Assembly: GCA_028583685.1 (NCBI GenBank)
Contig: JAMXIF010001164.1
Coordinates: 7,958,303-8,022,302 of the forward strand
Direction: 5' to 3'
DNA length: 64,000 nucleotides
From: Petaurus breviceps papuanus
Lineage: Eukaryota; Chordata; Mammalia; Diprotodontia; Petauridae
Below the pieces are notes generated by a model. It did no database searches, was not told the origin of the DNA, and saw nothing but the letters and a program-made list of their open reading frames with translations. Positions 46,269 to 58,345 of this stretch are shown in pieces. The stretch's first letter is position 1. Each line of letters opens with the position of its first letter. The translations under genes and the position numbers were made by a program.

Positions 46269-46694
46269 GATGGAAGGAAACATACTTAGTCTTCCACAAT
46301 ATAACTACTATGGAAATGATTTGGGTAACCACACATGTAAAATCTCTACTGAATTGCTTATCTTCCCAGTGGGGGTGGGTGAGGAGGGAAGAAGGGGAAA
46401 AAAATCTGGACCTCAAAGTTTTAAAAATGAATGTTTAAAAATTGTTTTTTACATGCAACTGGGAAAGATATACAGGTACTGGGGTAGAGAAACACATCTT
46501 GTCCTACTAGAAAGTTAGGAGGGTGAAGGGGGAGGATATGAGACAATAGATTGGGGGAAGAAGTATTCAGTAGGCTTGCTATTTTGGAGTGGGGGATAGG
46601 GGAAAGATGGAGAGAAAAATTGCAACTCAAAATATTGTAGAAATGAATGTTGAATACTAAAAATAAATAAATTATTAAAATAAAATAAAATTAC

Positions 46695-47510
46695 AGAAAT
46701 ATTTGCTCATTTTAAAATAGCATGTCTTAATTAATTATTACAATCTTTGCAGTGGTGACAATAATTGTGTTTCCTACCATAACCCATAGAGGAGGCTTTT
46801 TTGCACTTCTGCCTGGGCATTTGGAGAAGTTTCTAAGTGGGCAGTCAGAGATATGATTTATAGATTGGCAGCTTCCCTTGGGACCTTCTGCTTCCTGCCT
46901 TGGCATTTGACCCAGCTACAGCAGAGGTGCTTGTACTACTCTCTCTGATGGCCATGACTTACTACAAGAAGCACAATCTATCATGGACCATAGATCATAG
47001 GGCGCTGACACCATCACATCTTTATACCTTCTGATATTCTAGCAGACCATAATATGCATAACTATTACAGCAAGGTACTTCATCATCTGGCAAAAATAAA
47101 AGCCAAAAAAAAAATTGGAATTTTTGTGATCAACAGTAGCTGCTATCTACCAGCCATCTGAGCTGGGTGAAATAACCAGAGTTTTCACCAAAGCACTAAT
47201 ACCAAGGGGACAAACTCATGCCATAATGGTCATTTGTTCTAGTTTCCCTGTGACTCAAGGTCACAAGATGGTTCATGTTTATGAGAGTTCCTAATCTCTC
47301 TGAGTTTCCATCTTCTACCATGAAGGTCTAGTCTTTGCCTCTCCTACTGTTCTATACCCCAACCTGTTCCTTCTTCCTCCTCCATCTGTGCTTAAATGCA
47401 TATCTCCTCTAAAATACCTTACAAATTATCATTTACCCTTTACTCAAAGACGTTAGAGAGAGGTCATCTACTACCTTCCAAGAGAGATCATTGTACTTTA
47501 GGCTACTCAT
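46695..47510. other. Unassigned stretch
   Basis: No recognised repeat or gene. Confidence 0.4.
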
Positions 47511-47514
47511 TGAT

Positions 47515-47680
47515 ATTTGTAACAACCATGTAAGTTAGGTGGTATACATAGCAAAATTCCCACTTTATAGATACGGAAACTGAGACTCAGAGGGATTAAC
47601 TGACTTTTCCATGTCCGTAGAGAGAGTAAGTATTAGAGATAAGATTCAAAATCAAAGTTATTCATTCACAGTTTAGTGTT
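47515..47680 (-). mobile_element. MIR element
   Basis: 'cactttatagatacggaaac', 'gagactcagagggattaact' and 'taagtattagagataagatt'. Confidence 0.7.
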
Positions 47681-47689
47681 CTCTCTATT

Positions 47690-48240
47690 TTTTGTTCTCA
47701 GATTCTCAGCACAGACGTACATGATGACAAAGAAGTAATATATTGGAGTCAACTCGTACATATGGGTGTGGGCAGCAGTGTTTTTATATCCAAACTCATT
47801 CTTTATCCCAATGATGCTATTTTAGGCTCAGATCATGGAAACAATTACTTTAGCTAATGCTGTATTTATATAAGGAGAATGTTTCTCATAAAACACTTGA
47901 GTCCTTTCCTATACTTTCTGTGTACATGGATCTGGAAAAGGTACTGAATATAGAAGAAAGTGCAGATAGGACTCCCTGACTGCCATCAGTCTTTGGACCT
48001 GAATAGAAGTCAATGAATCAATCAATGCATAAGCATTTATGAAGTGTTCAATAGATGCTCGATATGGTAACACGATGGGAATGATGATGCTGAAACACAG
48101 CCACTCCTTGCTATTAGTATTCATTAAAGGCCACATCTCTGCTTCACTTTGGAGCCCGGTGTTGAAAATGTAGCCCAGGATGGCACAAATTCAATAAGCT
48201 CCTTTCCAAACTAATGGGTAGGAACTGAAATAAGGGAGTT
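47690..48240. other. Unassigned stretch with an L2-tail patch
   Basis: 48010-48065 looks like a decayed reverse L2 tail ('cataagcatttatgaagtgt'). The rest is unassigned. Confidence 0.4.
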
Positions 48241-48261
48241 CCATTAGCGGAGCATTGATTC

Positions 48262-48550
48262 TTTAGGGAGCATTCATTAAGCAGTCTCTGCTGCCATGCA
48301 CAGTTCTAGGCCCTAGGGCAGCTATAAAATAAGTCTCAGGAACTCCATAGAAAGCTTACAATCCATATAGGATTCAAAGGCCTAGTCATAGAAACCAACA
48401 GAATAATTCTATCACAGATCACATATAAATACATAAATTAGGTTCAAAGGAAGGGAAAGAGACCATCAGGAAAGGCTTCATGGAGGAGGTGAATCTTGAA
48501 TTGCTCTTTTAAGTAGGAGTAGGATGGTTGATAAAGGAATCAAAGCAGGG
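48262..48550 (-). mobile_element. L2-type LINE 3' part
   Basis: 'gcattcattaagcagtctct', 'aaggcttcatggaggaggtg' and 'cttgaattgctcttttaagt', as in other reverse L2 copies here. Confidence 0.65.
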
Positions 48551-48589
48551 TCTTCCAAGTGAGCCAGACAGTGTCATTTCGCCTAGTCT

Positions 48590-49010
48590 ATGACAATAGC
48601 CGATTCATGAATTTTCTCACTTCCCATCTCTTCCACCTCTAATCTACCCCCCATCTCTTATCTCTGTAACTTTGTCCTGGCTGTTCCCCATTGTGGAATG
48701 CTATACCCCCTCCCTTCTGTCTCTTCATTTGCCTGACTTCTTTCCTTAAGACTTACTTTAAATATTACGTTCTGTAGGAGGCCTCTTCTGGTCCCTACCT
48801 GTTGCTAGTCCTTTCTCCTCTGATTCCACCCTCCATCTACTCTGTATAGATCCTGTATATACCTAGTAATTCAAATATTGTCTTTCCCTTTAGAATGTTA
48901 GTTCCTTGAAGACAGGATCTGTTTTTGTCTTTCTCTGTATCCCTAGTGTTTAGTGCAATGCTATAGTAAGTGCTTAGTAAAAGCTTGTTGATTGACTAAT
49001 TGACCATCTT
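48590..49010 (+). mobile_element. L2 3' end
   Basis: 'tagttccttgaagacaggat', 'tttctctgtatccctagtgt' and 'agtgcttagtaaaagcttgt'. Confidence 0.75.
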
Positions 49011-49064
49011 ATACGCTATTGTCAATTCAATTCAATTTGACAAATATTTCTTAAGTATAGACTA

Positions 49065-49530
49065 TGTGCAAAATTCATCTCCCCAAAACTGGCCCTGGCC
49101 ATGCTATTCTACTGCTTAAAAAGTTTCACTGCCCCCCTCATTACATGCCAAATTAAGTCTAAATTTCTTAATTTAACCTTCACTGCTCTCAAAGCTCTGA
49201 CTCTAATGTTTCTTTCCAGATCCATGGTCTACTACTGCCCCGCCCACTCCCAAACCCCCATCTTTCATATTTCCTTCACTCTAATCCTATTCCACTACAA
49301 GCTGTGTCCCAATATTCCCCATCTTCCTGTCTTTGCTCCTCTTGTCCCAGAATGCCCTTTCTCAAGCATTACCACATAGCGTAATTCTATTTATTCTTCA
49401 AGGTCCCTCTCTTAAATGCTACCTTCTCCATGGAGTCTTTCTTAATCCTCCCACTAGCAATAGATCTCTCTTTTCATAGTATTTTTCTTAATTTTCTCTT
49501 GGGGCACTATTTTATACAGATCTGTAGTGG
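49065..49530 (+). mobile_element. L2 3' part, second copy
   Basis: 'gccatgctattctactgctt', 'cactgctctcaaagctctga' and 'gctaccttctccatggagtc'. It follows a short reverse L2/MIR tail at 49015-49065. Confidence 0.65.
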
Positions 49531-49532
49531 TA

Positions 49533-49790
49533 ATAATAGTGATATTATCTAGCATTTAAATAATGCTTACCAGTGCTAGGCACTGGGTTAAGAGCTTTAC
49601 CTCATTTGATCCCCACAATAATCCTGAGAGATAAGTTCCATTATTGTCCTCATTTTGAGATGAGGGAACTGAGGCAAACAGGTTAATGACTTTTCCAGGG
49701 TCACGAAGCTGGTAAGCACCTGAGGTCAGATCTGAACTCAGGTCTTCCTACCTTCATGTCCAGCATTCTAGCTGTCCATGTTTCATCTCT
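49533..49790 (-). mobile_element. CORE-SINE with L2-like tail
   Basis: 'taccagtgctaggcactggg', 'tcatttgatccccacaataa' and 'agatgagggaactgaggcaa'. Confidence 0.85.
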
Positions 49791-49899
49791 TCAATAGACT
49801 CTAATATCCGAAAGAACATGGGCCCCATTTTATTCATCTTCACTATCTCCCTTAAAAACTAGCAAAATATTTTTCATACAACAGATATTTATCAAATGT

Positions 49900-50730
49900 G
49901 TGCAAATGAGTGAATTTATGGTGCTGTCTCCTCTTGTGAGTGTTACCGATGGCCTGGATTCACCAATCAGTTTCATCTTGATCTGTACAACAAGATTTCC
50001 AGTAGCACCATTATCAACCTCAGGACAGGATTCCCCTGCATCACGGTAGGATAAGATGATATTCCGTGAGAAGTTTTCCCTCCTCTCTCTCTTCCCTGCT
50101 AATCTCAGCTCAGCGGTGCTGGGCCCATCCAGTAACAGGAGGAAGCCAAAACAGTCGTCTGGTAAGAATGCACCACAATGCCTTGCTCAATAAACGCTTG
50201 TCAAGTTGGTTTGACCTCAATGGATGAAGCTCCCTGCAGATGAGGTGGGTGGGGAGGCCCTTGGTAAAGAATTGACGTTACCACCCATCTACCCCTGCCA
50301 TCTGAGCCTAAGGAGGAATTTTTGCGTCTGGCACAGACACCACAAAGCATGTCTGTGGCAAATAGCCAGTAGCATTGAAAGGCATCCTTGGGAATATGGG
50401 GGCAGATAACACCTTATCAGGGAAGACAAACCCCCTGACAATTGTGGCATAGAGCCCGACGCTGAAACATTACAGGGCCTCTGCCGAGGAGGCTCCTTAT
50501 CTCAGGAAGGGCATCATCTGATACTTTTCTATTTTAACTAATGGTTCTTGATAACTAGGTGCTAAACTAATTTTTTCCTTCAACTTTGGCATCTAAGAAG
50601 ACTGTTTATCAGAGGGGCAGGTGAAAGAGTAACCCTTATAACAAACAGATGAATGCTTTGGAGAAAGAGATTGAAAGATGGCTTGAAAAGACCGCCTTCA
50701 CCTCTCACACTCACCATCATCACCACAACA
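49900..50730. other. Repeat-poor stretch, candidate cis-regulatory element
   Basis: No repeat after 49905. 50220-50560 is G/C-balanced and holds GATA-type sites (AGATAA 50404-50409, TTATCA 50414-50419, TTATCT 50497-50502). No open frame of note. Regulatory role is inferred from texture only. Confidence 0.35.
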
Positions 50731-50732
50731 AC

Positions 50733-50845
50733 CTCAAAATATCATATTAGAGCTGGAAGGGACCTTAAGGTTTGCCTACTTTAATTCTTTGATTTTACAG
50801 AAAACTGAGGCCTGAGAAAGAAGTAACTTAACCAAGTCACCAAGA
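50733..50845 (-). mobile_element. MIR fragment
   Basis: 'attagagctggaagggacct' and 'ttttacagaaaactgaggcc'. Confidence 0.65.
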
Positions 50846-51162
50846 AAGGTTTCCTTTTTTCCCAAACAACTGAAATTGAGATTCAGTCATCAAACAGCCC
50901 AAATCTCAGCTTTACAGAAAGAAATTAGGTCTCCCTTGGGGTCCTAGCCCTTCTAGTCTCAGGGAAACTATGAGGGGGATGATCCTCAGTCCTTCCAAAA
51001 ATCACTATGGTCTCAAATTTACCTTGCCCAAGCCCACCTCCTTCTCAAACACAGAGCTAAAATAAAACAGAACAAAACAAAACTCATCCTGCCATCATCA
51101 GGAAAGTCTGAGAAGCCTAGAAACTAAAACTTTGAGCAAAAGAAAAAGTTTCAGGGGTGTGG

Positions 51163-51362
51163 GAAGTAGAGGGATGGTATAATGAAAAGAAGAGAGGATT
51201 TGGGTGCCCCAGGACTAGGGTTCAAATCCCAGCTTTGGCCTTTACTGCCTCATAGGACCTCAAGCAATGCACTTAATTTTTCTTAGGGCTCAGTTTATCT
51301 GAAAGATGAGTGAGTTAGACTCAATGGTCATTAAGGTCCTTTTCGCTCTAAATCTATAAAGG
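51163..51362 (+). mobile_element. MIR element
   Basis: 'ggatggtataatgaaaagaa', 'ggttcaaatcccagctttgg' and 'ggtccttttcgctctaaatc'. Confidence 0.75.
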
Positions 51363-51364
51363 TA

Positions 51365-53320
51365 GGCACATCCTAGGAATCCTTCCCCCACCCCCCCACT
51401 TCTCACCCCAGAATGTCCTAAGGAGCTTGCCCCTTTCCTCAGCCTTGCCCCACATAAAAGGCACTCCATTTCTCTATCTTTTCTCCCTTGTCCCAAGACA
51501 GAATGCGCTCAGATATGGCCCAAAGCTGCTAGGTTTGGGGAAGCATTTCCTTTCCTGTCAGGCCCTTTCCCTGTCCCCATAGGACCTAGAATCCCTGAAA
51601 AGAACCCTCTTGGCTCATAGGGTAACTCACCATCACTTCAACCCTGTATCTCTGCCTACTTCCCAGAGACTAGTCTGTAGGAATATGTGAGAAGCTTTGG
51701 AGGATGAACTTTTAAGGAAAAAATTGTTTAAGGGACTGTGTAGGCAGGACTGCCTCATAGGAAATGAGGTGCTATCTCCTCTCTCTGGCCTTGCCCTCCT
51801 TTGAGAATGCCTTTCTCTATAGCCTGGACTTCTTCTAGGTCCTGGGTTGCCTGTTAAGTCTTCAAAGGCAGATCATGCTATAAGGTGGCTCCTGAAAGAC
51901 TAGCATTAAGCAGAACAGGGACAGGATCAAAGCTAGGTCACCTTCTCCAGCCTTAGACTGGGCCACCTACGTCTTATCCAGTTCCCTTTCTGAAGAAGCC
52001 TTTTTGGCCTCCTGTGACGCATGCCCCCGTATCACATCTTCACCCTGCTACTGACAGAAGGGAAGACACAGTAGAGGTTAAAACCCTGCTGGCTCTTCGA
52101 AGGAGGCCTCAAAGAGCAGTCAGCCTTCCTGGCCCCAGAACTAGGCCTGCCCCCCCTCCCCCCACTCCCTACCCCAACTCTGACACAGTCAGCCTTTACA
52201 TGAAATCCATGTGGTGGAAGCAGCCCCACATCTTTCTCAGTACAGGAAATTACTCCTCTGGCAGTTAAGTTCTCAGACACAAAGGTCCATGTTCTATGGT
52301 TTCCTAATAGCGTGCTTGAATCTTAGCAAATCCTCAGCTCTCCTTCCCTAAGGTTTAAGCACAGACTAGTCCAAGTGCGAAAACAAAACACTCTGAGATA
52401 GCCAAAGCACCAAAGGACCAAGAGGATGTGTTTCTGGAAATTGTGCTGGAGACATTTCAGTCTTCCTGGCCTAATGGAGATATATTAGCTGTGGGTGTTG
52501 GACCCTGAGCCCTTTGGGCAGGAACCACACCTCTACACATTATGGTGCAGAGCAAAGCCCACAGTTGGCACTCAGCGAATAATAAATTACAATCTCCTGT
52601 AATTCCTTTGCCTTGGACAACTCAACAGCTGGAGGGATTTTTTTTCCCTTCAAACTTAACACATCATAAAAAATAAAAAAAAAAATTAAAAAAAAAAAAC
52701 ACCGTACCTTAGGGATGTGAATAACTATGGGGCGTTTTCGGCCTCCAAGGCAGCATTCTGAGAAAATTTGGTTAGGCTGGAAAATGATACCTTATAACTC
52801 AAAGCTCATACATCATACTCAGTTAGCTGGGGGCTTTGATCAAAGTCCTGAGCAGGCAGGGTATCCCTCCTTCTTTTGGTTCTTCCAGGTAGGTAGGTAT
52901 CTTTGCCCCCTTCCCCTTCATTCTCTCCATTCACTGTCTGGACTGAAATTCGGTGGGTTAAGTTGCTCTCCTGATGAGTGGGGGCCGAGCTCAGGAGAGA
53001 AACTTCAATGGTTGAATCAGAGCCTTGGAGTCTTAAAAATGATAACTGCTTTTGTTTATGGCAAAGAGAAAATGGAATAGGGACTGTACAGTCTAGTTTT
53101 GAGAGTGACTCAGCCACCACCAAAATTATGGAAGATATTCTTCTTTGGGACCTTCTGTACTGATCTTCTGCAAATAACATAGGGGCTTACCAGCCTTGGA
53201 GCATCTGGGATAACTGTAGTGGGAAAAACCTTGGAGTGGGAATTGGGACTGGTTTCTAATGCTGGTGCAGTTTCACCATGTGTCCTTGCCCAAATCTTTC
53301 CCCTTTGCTCATTTTCCTAA
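51365..53320. other. G/C-richer, repeat-poor stretch
   Basis: 2 kb with almost no recognisable repeat apart from a possible L2 tail near 52545-52590 and A-rich low complexity at 52665-52700. Open frames at 52014-52280 (both strands) and 52727-53180 have no recognisable domains. It may be regulatory or merely old unique sequence. Confidence 0.35.
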
Positions 53321-53327
53321 TAGGATG

Positions 53328-53510
53328 CAGTAGAGTGTGGCATTAGTAATGAAACCGGATTTGAAGTCAAAGGTCTTGAGTTTGGATCTTGGTTCTCCAT
53401 GTGACCTTGGACAAATCACTCAACCTTTCTTGACCTTGGAGTTTTTATGATTGGTTTAGATGACCTCTATGGTCCCTTCCTGATCTAAATGAATGTTATT
53501 AATGTGATAT
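53328..53510 (+). mobile_element. MIR element
   Basis: 'gtagagtgtggcattagtaa', 'gtgaccttggacaaatcact' and 'atggtcccttcctgatctaa'. Confidence 0.75.
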
Positions 53511-53679
53511 AAACAGGGGAGAAGAAGTGTAACCAAATGATCATTAAGGTCCTTCCAGTTCTTTGGGGTCTTTTTTAACCAAACAGAAGGGCAGATCTCA
53601 GTTCACATAAATCGTAACTGTCAACAGAAGCCTTTTGACCTATGTCAGTTAAAGGTGGAAGTGGAGCTTGTGGCAGGAC

Positions 53680-53782
53680 TGGAGTTTCTCTATCTCTCTC
53701 CCTTTTCCTCCCTCTTTCTCTCTCAGTTTCTCTGTATCTCTTTTCACTTCTCTGTCTCTGTTCCTATCAACCAGCCCTCTGC

Positions 53783-53816
<34 letters not shown>
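53680..53816. repeat. C/T-rich low complexity and (CA)n
   Basis: C/T-rich 53685-53775, then (CA)n at 53784-53816. It gives false open frames rich in Ser/Leu and His/Thr. Confidence 0.9.
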
Positions 53817-53817
<1 letters not shown>

Positions 53818-53819
53818 TT

Positions 53820-54845
53820 TCCTTCTCTGCTCTCACACTCCTCATCACTTCTCTTCCTTCATAGCAGGAATTAGTTAACCATTTTATCAGGCAAGACGAA
53901 TATGAATCTCTATAAGTGAGAGTCTAAACTCTCCAAAATCTACATTTTCTTTCTAACTGGTATCATTTTCCTTTCTCTGACTTTCTCTTGTTCCCCTTTC
54001 CCCCCTCACATCTCCAGCAGTTAAAGAAATTATCCTCAGTAGCTGATGGGAATGCCTTTCTCAAACAAGAAGAGAGGAGAGAGTGGGTGATAATGCTGAG
54101 AAGTTTTGGGAAACAGAGTAGAGAAGCTACCGGAGCTCCCATCAGATGGTGGAGGGAGGCTACATCATCTGCTATAAGTGTAGTGGGTGGGGGCATAGTC
54201 AAGGACTTGAGGGGAGAGGAAAAGGCTTGGAACAGTCATTGTGAAGAATGAAATGGTGCTTTGAGTATTTTTTTTTCTGTTAAAATGTTAGTCACCATTT
54301 ATTTAAAATGAGTTACTAAACCTCCAGATGGTAATCCAGTTTAGCAGATATAACCAAGTCTGGACATAATTAGGAACCACCACCAATGTTAACATTTTCT
54401 AGACTTGACAACCTGGTGAGACAGGGGTTGGAAACTTGGCTTTGACTGATGAGACAACCTTGGAAATGAACCACTGGCTTAAACTGTGCCCATAAAGATG
54501 AAGAAAAATATGAAGAAAATAATACAGTCTCATTTTGGCTGAGCAGAAATCACTTTAATTGCAACTAAAACTGTATGTTTTCAAATCAGTCCTCTGCCCA
54601 CCTACTGTGATTTGAGGGACACTAGAAGCCCTGACTGACCCCATATATCCATCGTTCTTCAATGATCAACCACAGGTTCCTGAAATTCCAGTCAAGGGAA
54701 AAATTCATGCGTAGTTCTATGAGGAGGCTCCTTTTAAAATACAAATATCTTACCTTGGAGAATTGACACATTAGTGCATGTATACCCATAAAACTCATGC
54801 ATAAATTACTAGCTAACTACTGAGTGGAGAGCAGGGCCCTGACAA
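53820..54845. other. Unassigned stretch
   Basis: No gene or clear repeat. The open frames on both strands at 53963-54251 are not recognisable. Confidence 0.4.
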
Positions 54846-54847
54846 AA

Positions 54848-55312
54848 ATCAGATGTCCATTAGAGGTAGATTTTAATGAGAGGAAGAATTCAGGAATGAT
54901 TAGAAAACGGGGTACTACTTTGGAATGTAAACCTAGGGTCAGTATGAGAGGGGGCCCTTAGGAAATGGTAGGGAGTAATGGCTGGGGAAAGAAATAGGAA
55001 ATAAACTTCATACACTTCATTAGTTTTCCTAGAAAAATAGAACATTATGGCTGTACAGTAGAGAGTAAGTGAAGATGAGGTAGGAAGGGTCCAGGTTGTG
55101 AAGAGTTTTAAATGCCAAAGAGGATTTACTATTTGATTCCAGGAGATAATAGGGGGCCATTGGAGTTCTTCCACTTTGGGGCAGAGGGTTGCACCAATAA
55201 AAGTAGACGGACACAATAGAAAATCACTTTGGCAGCAGAGTGAAGGATGGATTGGAGTGGAGATAGATGTTTAGTTGAGTCAAGGAGATCAGGTTAGAAG
55301 GCTATTGCAGAC
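54848..55312 (-). mobile_element. L2-type LINE fragment
   Basis: The + strand reads 'gaagagttttaaatgccaaa' and 'gccattggagttcttccact', as in other reverse L2 copies. The minus strand encodes LHWLPI-like and LWHLKLFTTWTLPTSSSLT remnants of the L2 C-terminal region. Confidence 0.75.
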
Positions 55313-56950
55313 TTCCAGGTCACATGACCAGCAAGAGGGAGGATTAGACATTTTCAATTGATCCTCACAACCTCTCAAACTACAATAAAATATGCACAAG
55401 ACATAAAGCAGTTTCAGTGGTCTAGGAAACCAAAAACACTGAGGTAAAAAGACTGATGAACTAACAGCAAAGAAGTCTAGTAAACCCTAACTTTTAAAGC
55501 TCTCACTCAGTGCTTCTTCCTCCCTTCGCCCACCACTTTCTGGCATGGTTACAAAAATCAATCCACAGGCTTGCAGCAGAACTTTATCCTGTCTTCCTCC
55601 CAGTGCCCCAGGCTGCTTTGGCTAGGATAGCAGTGAATTCAAGATAGGTACCTTAGAAGTTTTAATTACATAAGGAATACAGAGACTAAAGAAAAATGAA
55701 ATCTACAGGAGAAGGAAAGGGAAAATAAATAATTAAATAAAGAAACCTTTCTTAGAAAAAGATACAGAACATTAAATAAAAAAACTAATGAACAAATAGC
55801 TTGAAGGGAAAGGGAGGAGAGGAAATGGGGAAGTTTAATTCATTACTTAACTAAGGGGAGAAAATGAGAAGAACTAAGTTACTAGATAAAAAAGGAAGGA
55901 AGAAAAAGAAAGGATGAATAAAAGAAAACTAGAGGGAGGAAGGAAGGAAGAAAGGAAGAAAGAAAGGAAGGGAGAAAAAGATAAAGTAATTCATGTTAAG
56001 CAAAACTTTCAAATCAGAGAAAGGAATAACAAATGGGAGACTAGGGTGGGAGGGGGTGCAGAGTAAGGGAAGAGAATCAGTAAGAATGTGGTTTCTTTAA
56101 TAGATTAGACAAAAATCACTGAAGAAACAAAGTACTATATTTATAGAAGTAGGAAAATGTTTATTTGGGAAAAAACCTCAAAAGTAGAGACAAATGGAAG
56201 AAAATATAAACCTAACTTTTCTAATTTTAAATGTTATTGGATCAAATAATTCAATAAAATGAACAGGTGATAAAACAAAACCTTGCATTCTACTGCTTAG
56301 AAAAACATACCTAAAAACAGACATAAATAGACTGAAAAATAAGGGACTAGAACAAAATTTGCTATTCATGAGATGAATAAAAAAAGCAGGAATTCCAATC
56401 ATGCAATTAGCCAAAAAAAATTCACAATATAAAAAAGATAAACAAAGAAATTACATTATTCCACAAGGAAACATAGACAATAAACTAATATTAAATGCCT
56501 CAGAATCTAAATTCATAAATAAACCATAAGAAGGCATAAATAGTAATTTGATAGTGGCAAGAGATTTCAATATCTCTTTCTCAATTTTGGAAAAGTCTAA
56601 CAGAAAGATAAGAAAAGGTAAAATACAGAATTGAACAAATTACTGGAGAAACTAGAGCTAAAAGACTTATGATGTCTTCTAAATGGAACAGCTAAAGAAT
56701 ATTCATATTTCTCAGCACCACATGAAACTTATCATGTCTTAGGCTTCACAATATTGCAAATAAGTATAAAAAGGAAGAAACAGTAAAGAAATGAAGAGAG
56801 TAATAAGTTCAGGGATCACAAACAAGAAACACAGACCTGAGTGGAGAAAACATGTTAAAATCTTAAATAATGAATAAATTAAAGGAGAAATCTTGGAAAT
56901 CATAAACATGTGAGAGAAAATTATGATGATGATAATGTATCATTATCTTC
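55313..56950 (+). mobile_element. L1 LINE, 5' UTR and start of ORF2
   Basis: The 5' UTR (55335-55640) matches, in reverse, 32750-33490. 56090-56930 is the endonuclease part of ORF2: 'gattagacaaaaatcactga', 'aaccttgcattctactgctt' and 'agatttcaatatctctttct'. ORF1 is largely absent and frames are broken. A purine-rich patch lies at 55930-55980. Confidence 0.75.
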
Positions 56951-56984
56951 TGGTGTGCAGTTAAAGTAGTCCTTGGGGATGTAA

Positions 56985-57465
56985 TGAAGTTAGGAATGAC
57001 ATGATTTTATAATGATATGGATATGTGACGTGAATGACTATTGAGGATAATATCGAAGTTTTAAGTTTGAATCCCTGGAAGTATATTGATACCCTCTACA
57101 GTAATAAAAAAATTGGGGAGAAAGGAGGAGTTGCAGAGGAGGGGGGAACAAATTTGATTTGAACATAGTGAGTCTGAGATGACTATTATATATATATATA
57201 CACACACATACACACACATACACATACATACATATACATATACATATACATATATATGTATATATATATGGTTTAGGTCATCCAAAAGGCAGTTGATAAT
57301 TCAAGACAGGAGGTCAGGAGACAAATTAGGGCTAGAAATGTAGATTTGGAAATGCTCTTCATAGAGATGATCACTGAACCCAGAGGAGCTGATGGAATTA
57401 CTAAGTGAAGGAATATAGATAGAAAAGAGGGTCCAAGACAGAATTTGGGGGCACTCCCAAAGTTA
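56985..57465 (-). mobile_element. L2-type LINE fragment, split by a microsatellite
   Basis: The left part (to 57185) and right part (57270-57465) are collinear with 1000-1400 of the first L2 copy ('ggagctgatggaattactaa', 'gaatttgggggcactcccaa'). Confidence 0.75.
57186..57269. repeat. (TA)n/(CACATA)n microsatellite
   Basis: Compound repeat; ends in (TA)n on both sides, so it can fold back on itself. Confidence 0.95.
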
Positions 57466-57469
57466 ATGA

Positions 57470-58230
57470 TGAGCTTGCATTTAATCCTAGATGCAATATG
57501 GGATCATTGGAGGGCAAGAAAGTGTATTCAAATTATGGCAGAAATATATAATGCCTATAGTGATTTTTTAGCATTTTCTAGTCAAGAAATTACTTGCAAA
57601 GTTTCCCTTCAAACAAATAAAACCAACAGGCACTAATGTGGTATCACTGAGTGAATTTACAAGGATAATAACCCACAATTTATAATCCCTTTCAGAAGTA
57701 TTTGCTGCTTTTAGTGATTACCAACAGCCACAAATTATTACAATCCCCTTTAGCCTGACTTTGGCTGCTTAAAGTATGAACTTTAGGGTGGAACAAGGCT
57801 GCCAGAGTGAGAAAATTTCCTGCTAATAGGTTTGTACCTTTTGGGCATTTTCCCAAGAAAAACAATCCAAAGACAAATTTAAAAAGACTTTGTTAATGTA
57901 CAATAGCAATATTGACACAGTTAGTGCCTGTTTCTGGTAGAGCCCATTACTTTCCACTCCCTCTTACTCAGCTGGTGTGCATTCTTGTTTAATTGTGCAC
58001 ATGCAGGTTGGGAGGCAGAAAGTTTCTTTTCAAATCTCCACTCTATAATTCTCCCTTTTCAAATTGCAGTGATCAGATGACTCTTTGAAGGAATTCTCAG
58101 TTGGTATATTGTCCGGGTTGATAAATCCAGAGACCTAATGGGCATACTATTGATCAAGTCGGGGCAATTTTCTTTTGAGGAAAAAAACACAGAGATTTTT
58201 ATTTCAGCTATGAAGGGAGTATAACAGAAA
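57470..58230. other. Repeat-poor stretch, candidate conserved non-coding element
   Basis: About 57560-58190 has no recognised repeat, balanced composition and no long open frame. The texture suggests a conserved enhancer-like block; untested. Confidence 0.35.
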
Positions 58231-58237
58231 TAGCACT

Positions 58238-58345
58238 CATGCAGATAAAGCCTACCTCTTAGGGCTGTTGTAACCAGAGGAGATAATGTGTCCCCTTTGC
58301 CAACTTTAAAGTACTACATAAATGTTACCTATGCTTATTATTAAG
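58238..58345 (+). mobile_element. CORE-SINE 3' half
   Basis: 'ctacctcttagggctgttgt' and 'taaagtactacataaatgtt'. Confidence 0.65.

Larger units (their letters stand above)
43186..46690 (+). mobile_element. HAL1-like half-L1 (ORF1 only), interrupted by an LTR
   Basis: The 5' UTR starts near 'ccaagatgatggagtataaa'. ORF1 starts at ATG 43912: MSKQRKHKQTIESFFGEKKE, then a coiled-coil stretch. It is in pieces (43912-44121 and 44225-44611). The second piece carries TYLENRSRRNNLKIIGVPES, the start of the L1 ORF1p RRM region. C-terminal-domain-like coding (KKETHRNIITKFQSSQVKKK) follows at about 44630-44695. No reverse transcriptase follows; after 44990 the sequence is a G/A-rich 3' region ending in an A-rich tail near 46690. 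This is the organisation of half-L1 elements. It has several stops and a frame change. An (AT/ACAT) run lies at about 45115-45180. An LTR sits at 45617-46268. Confidence 0.8.

Noticed and set aside
49100-49379. 92-codon plus-strand open frame
   Set aside because: It lies within an L2 3' part and is not a conserved protein.
52014-53180. Overlapping open frames on both strands in G/C-rich DNA
   Set aside because: No recognisable domains, no splice context and mirror-image frames; length is expected by chance at this composition.
53642-53878. Three overlapping open frames with His-Thr runs
   Set aside because: They come from C/T-rich sequence and a (CA)n microsatellite.
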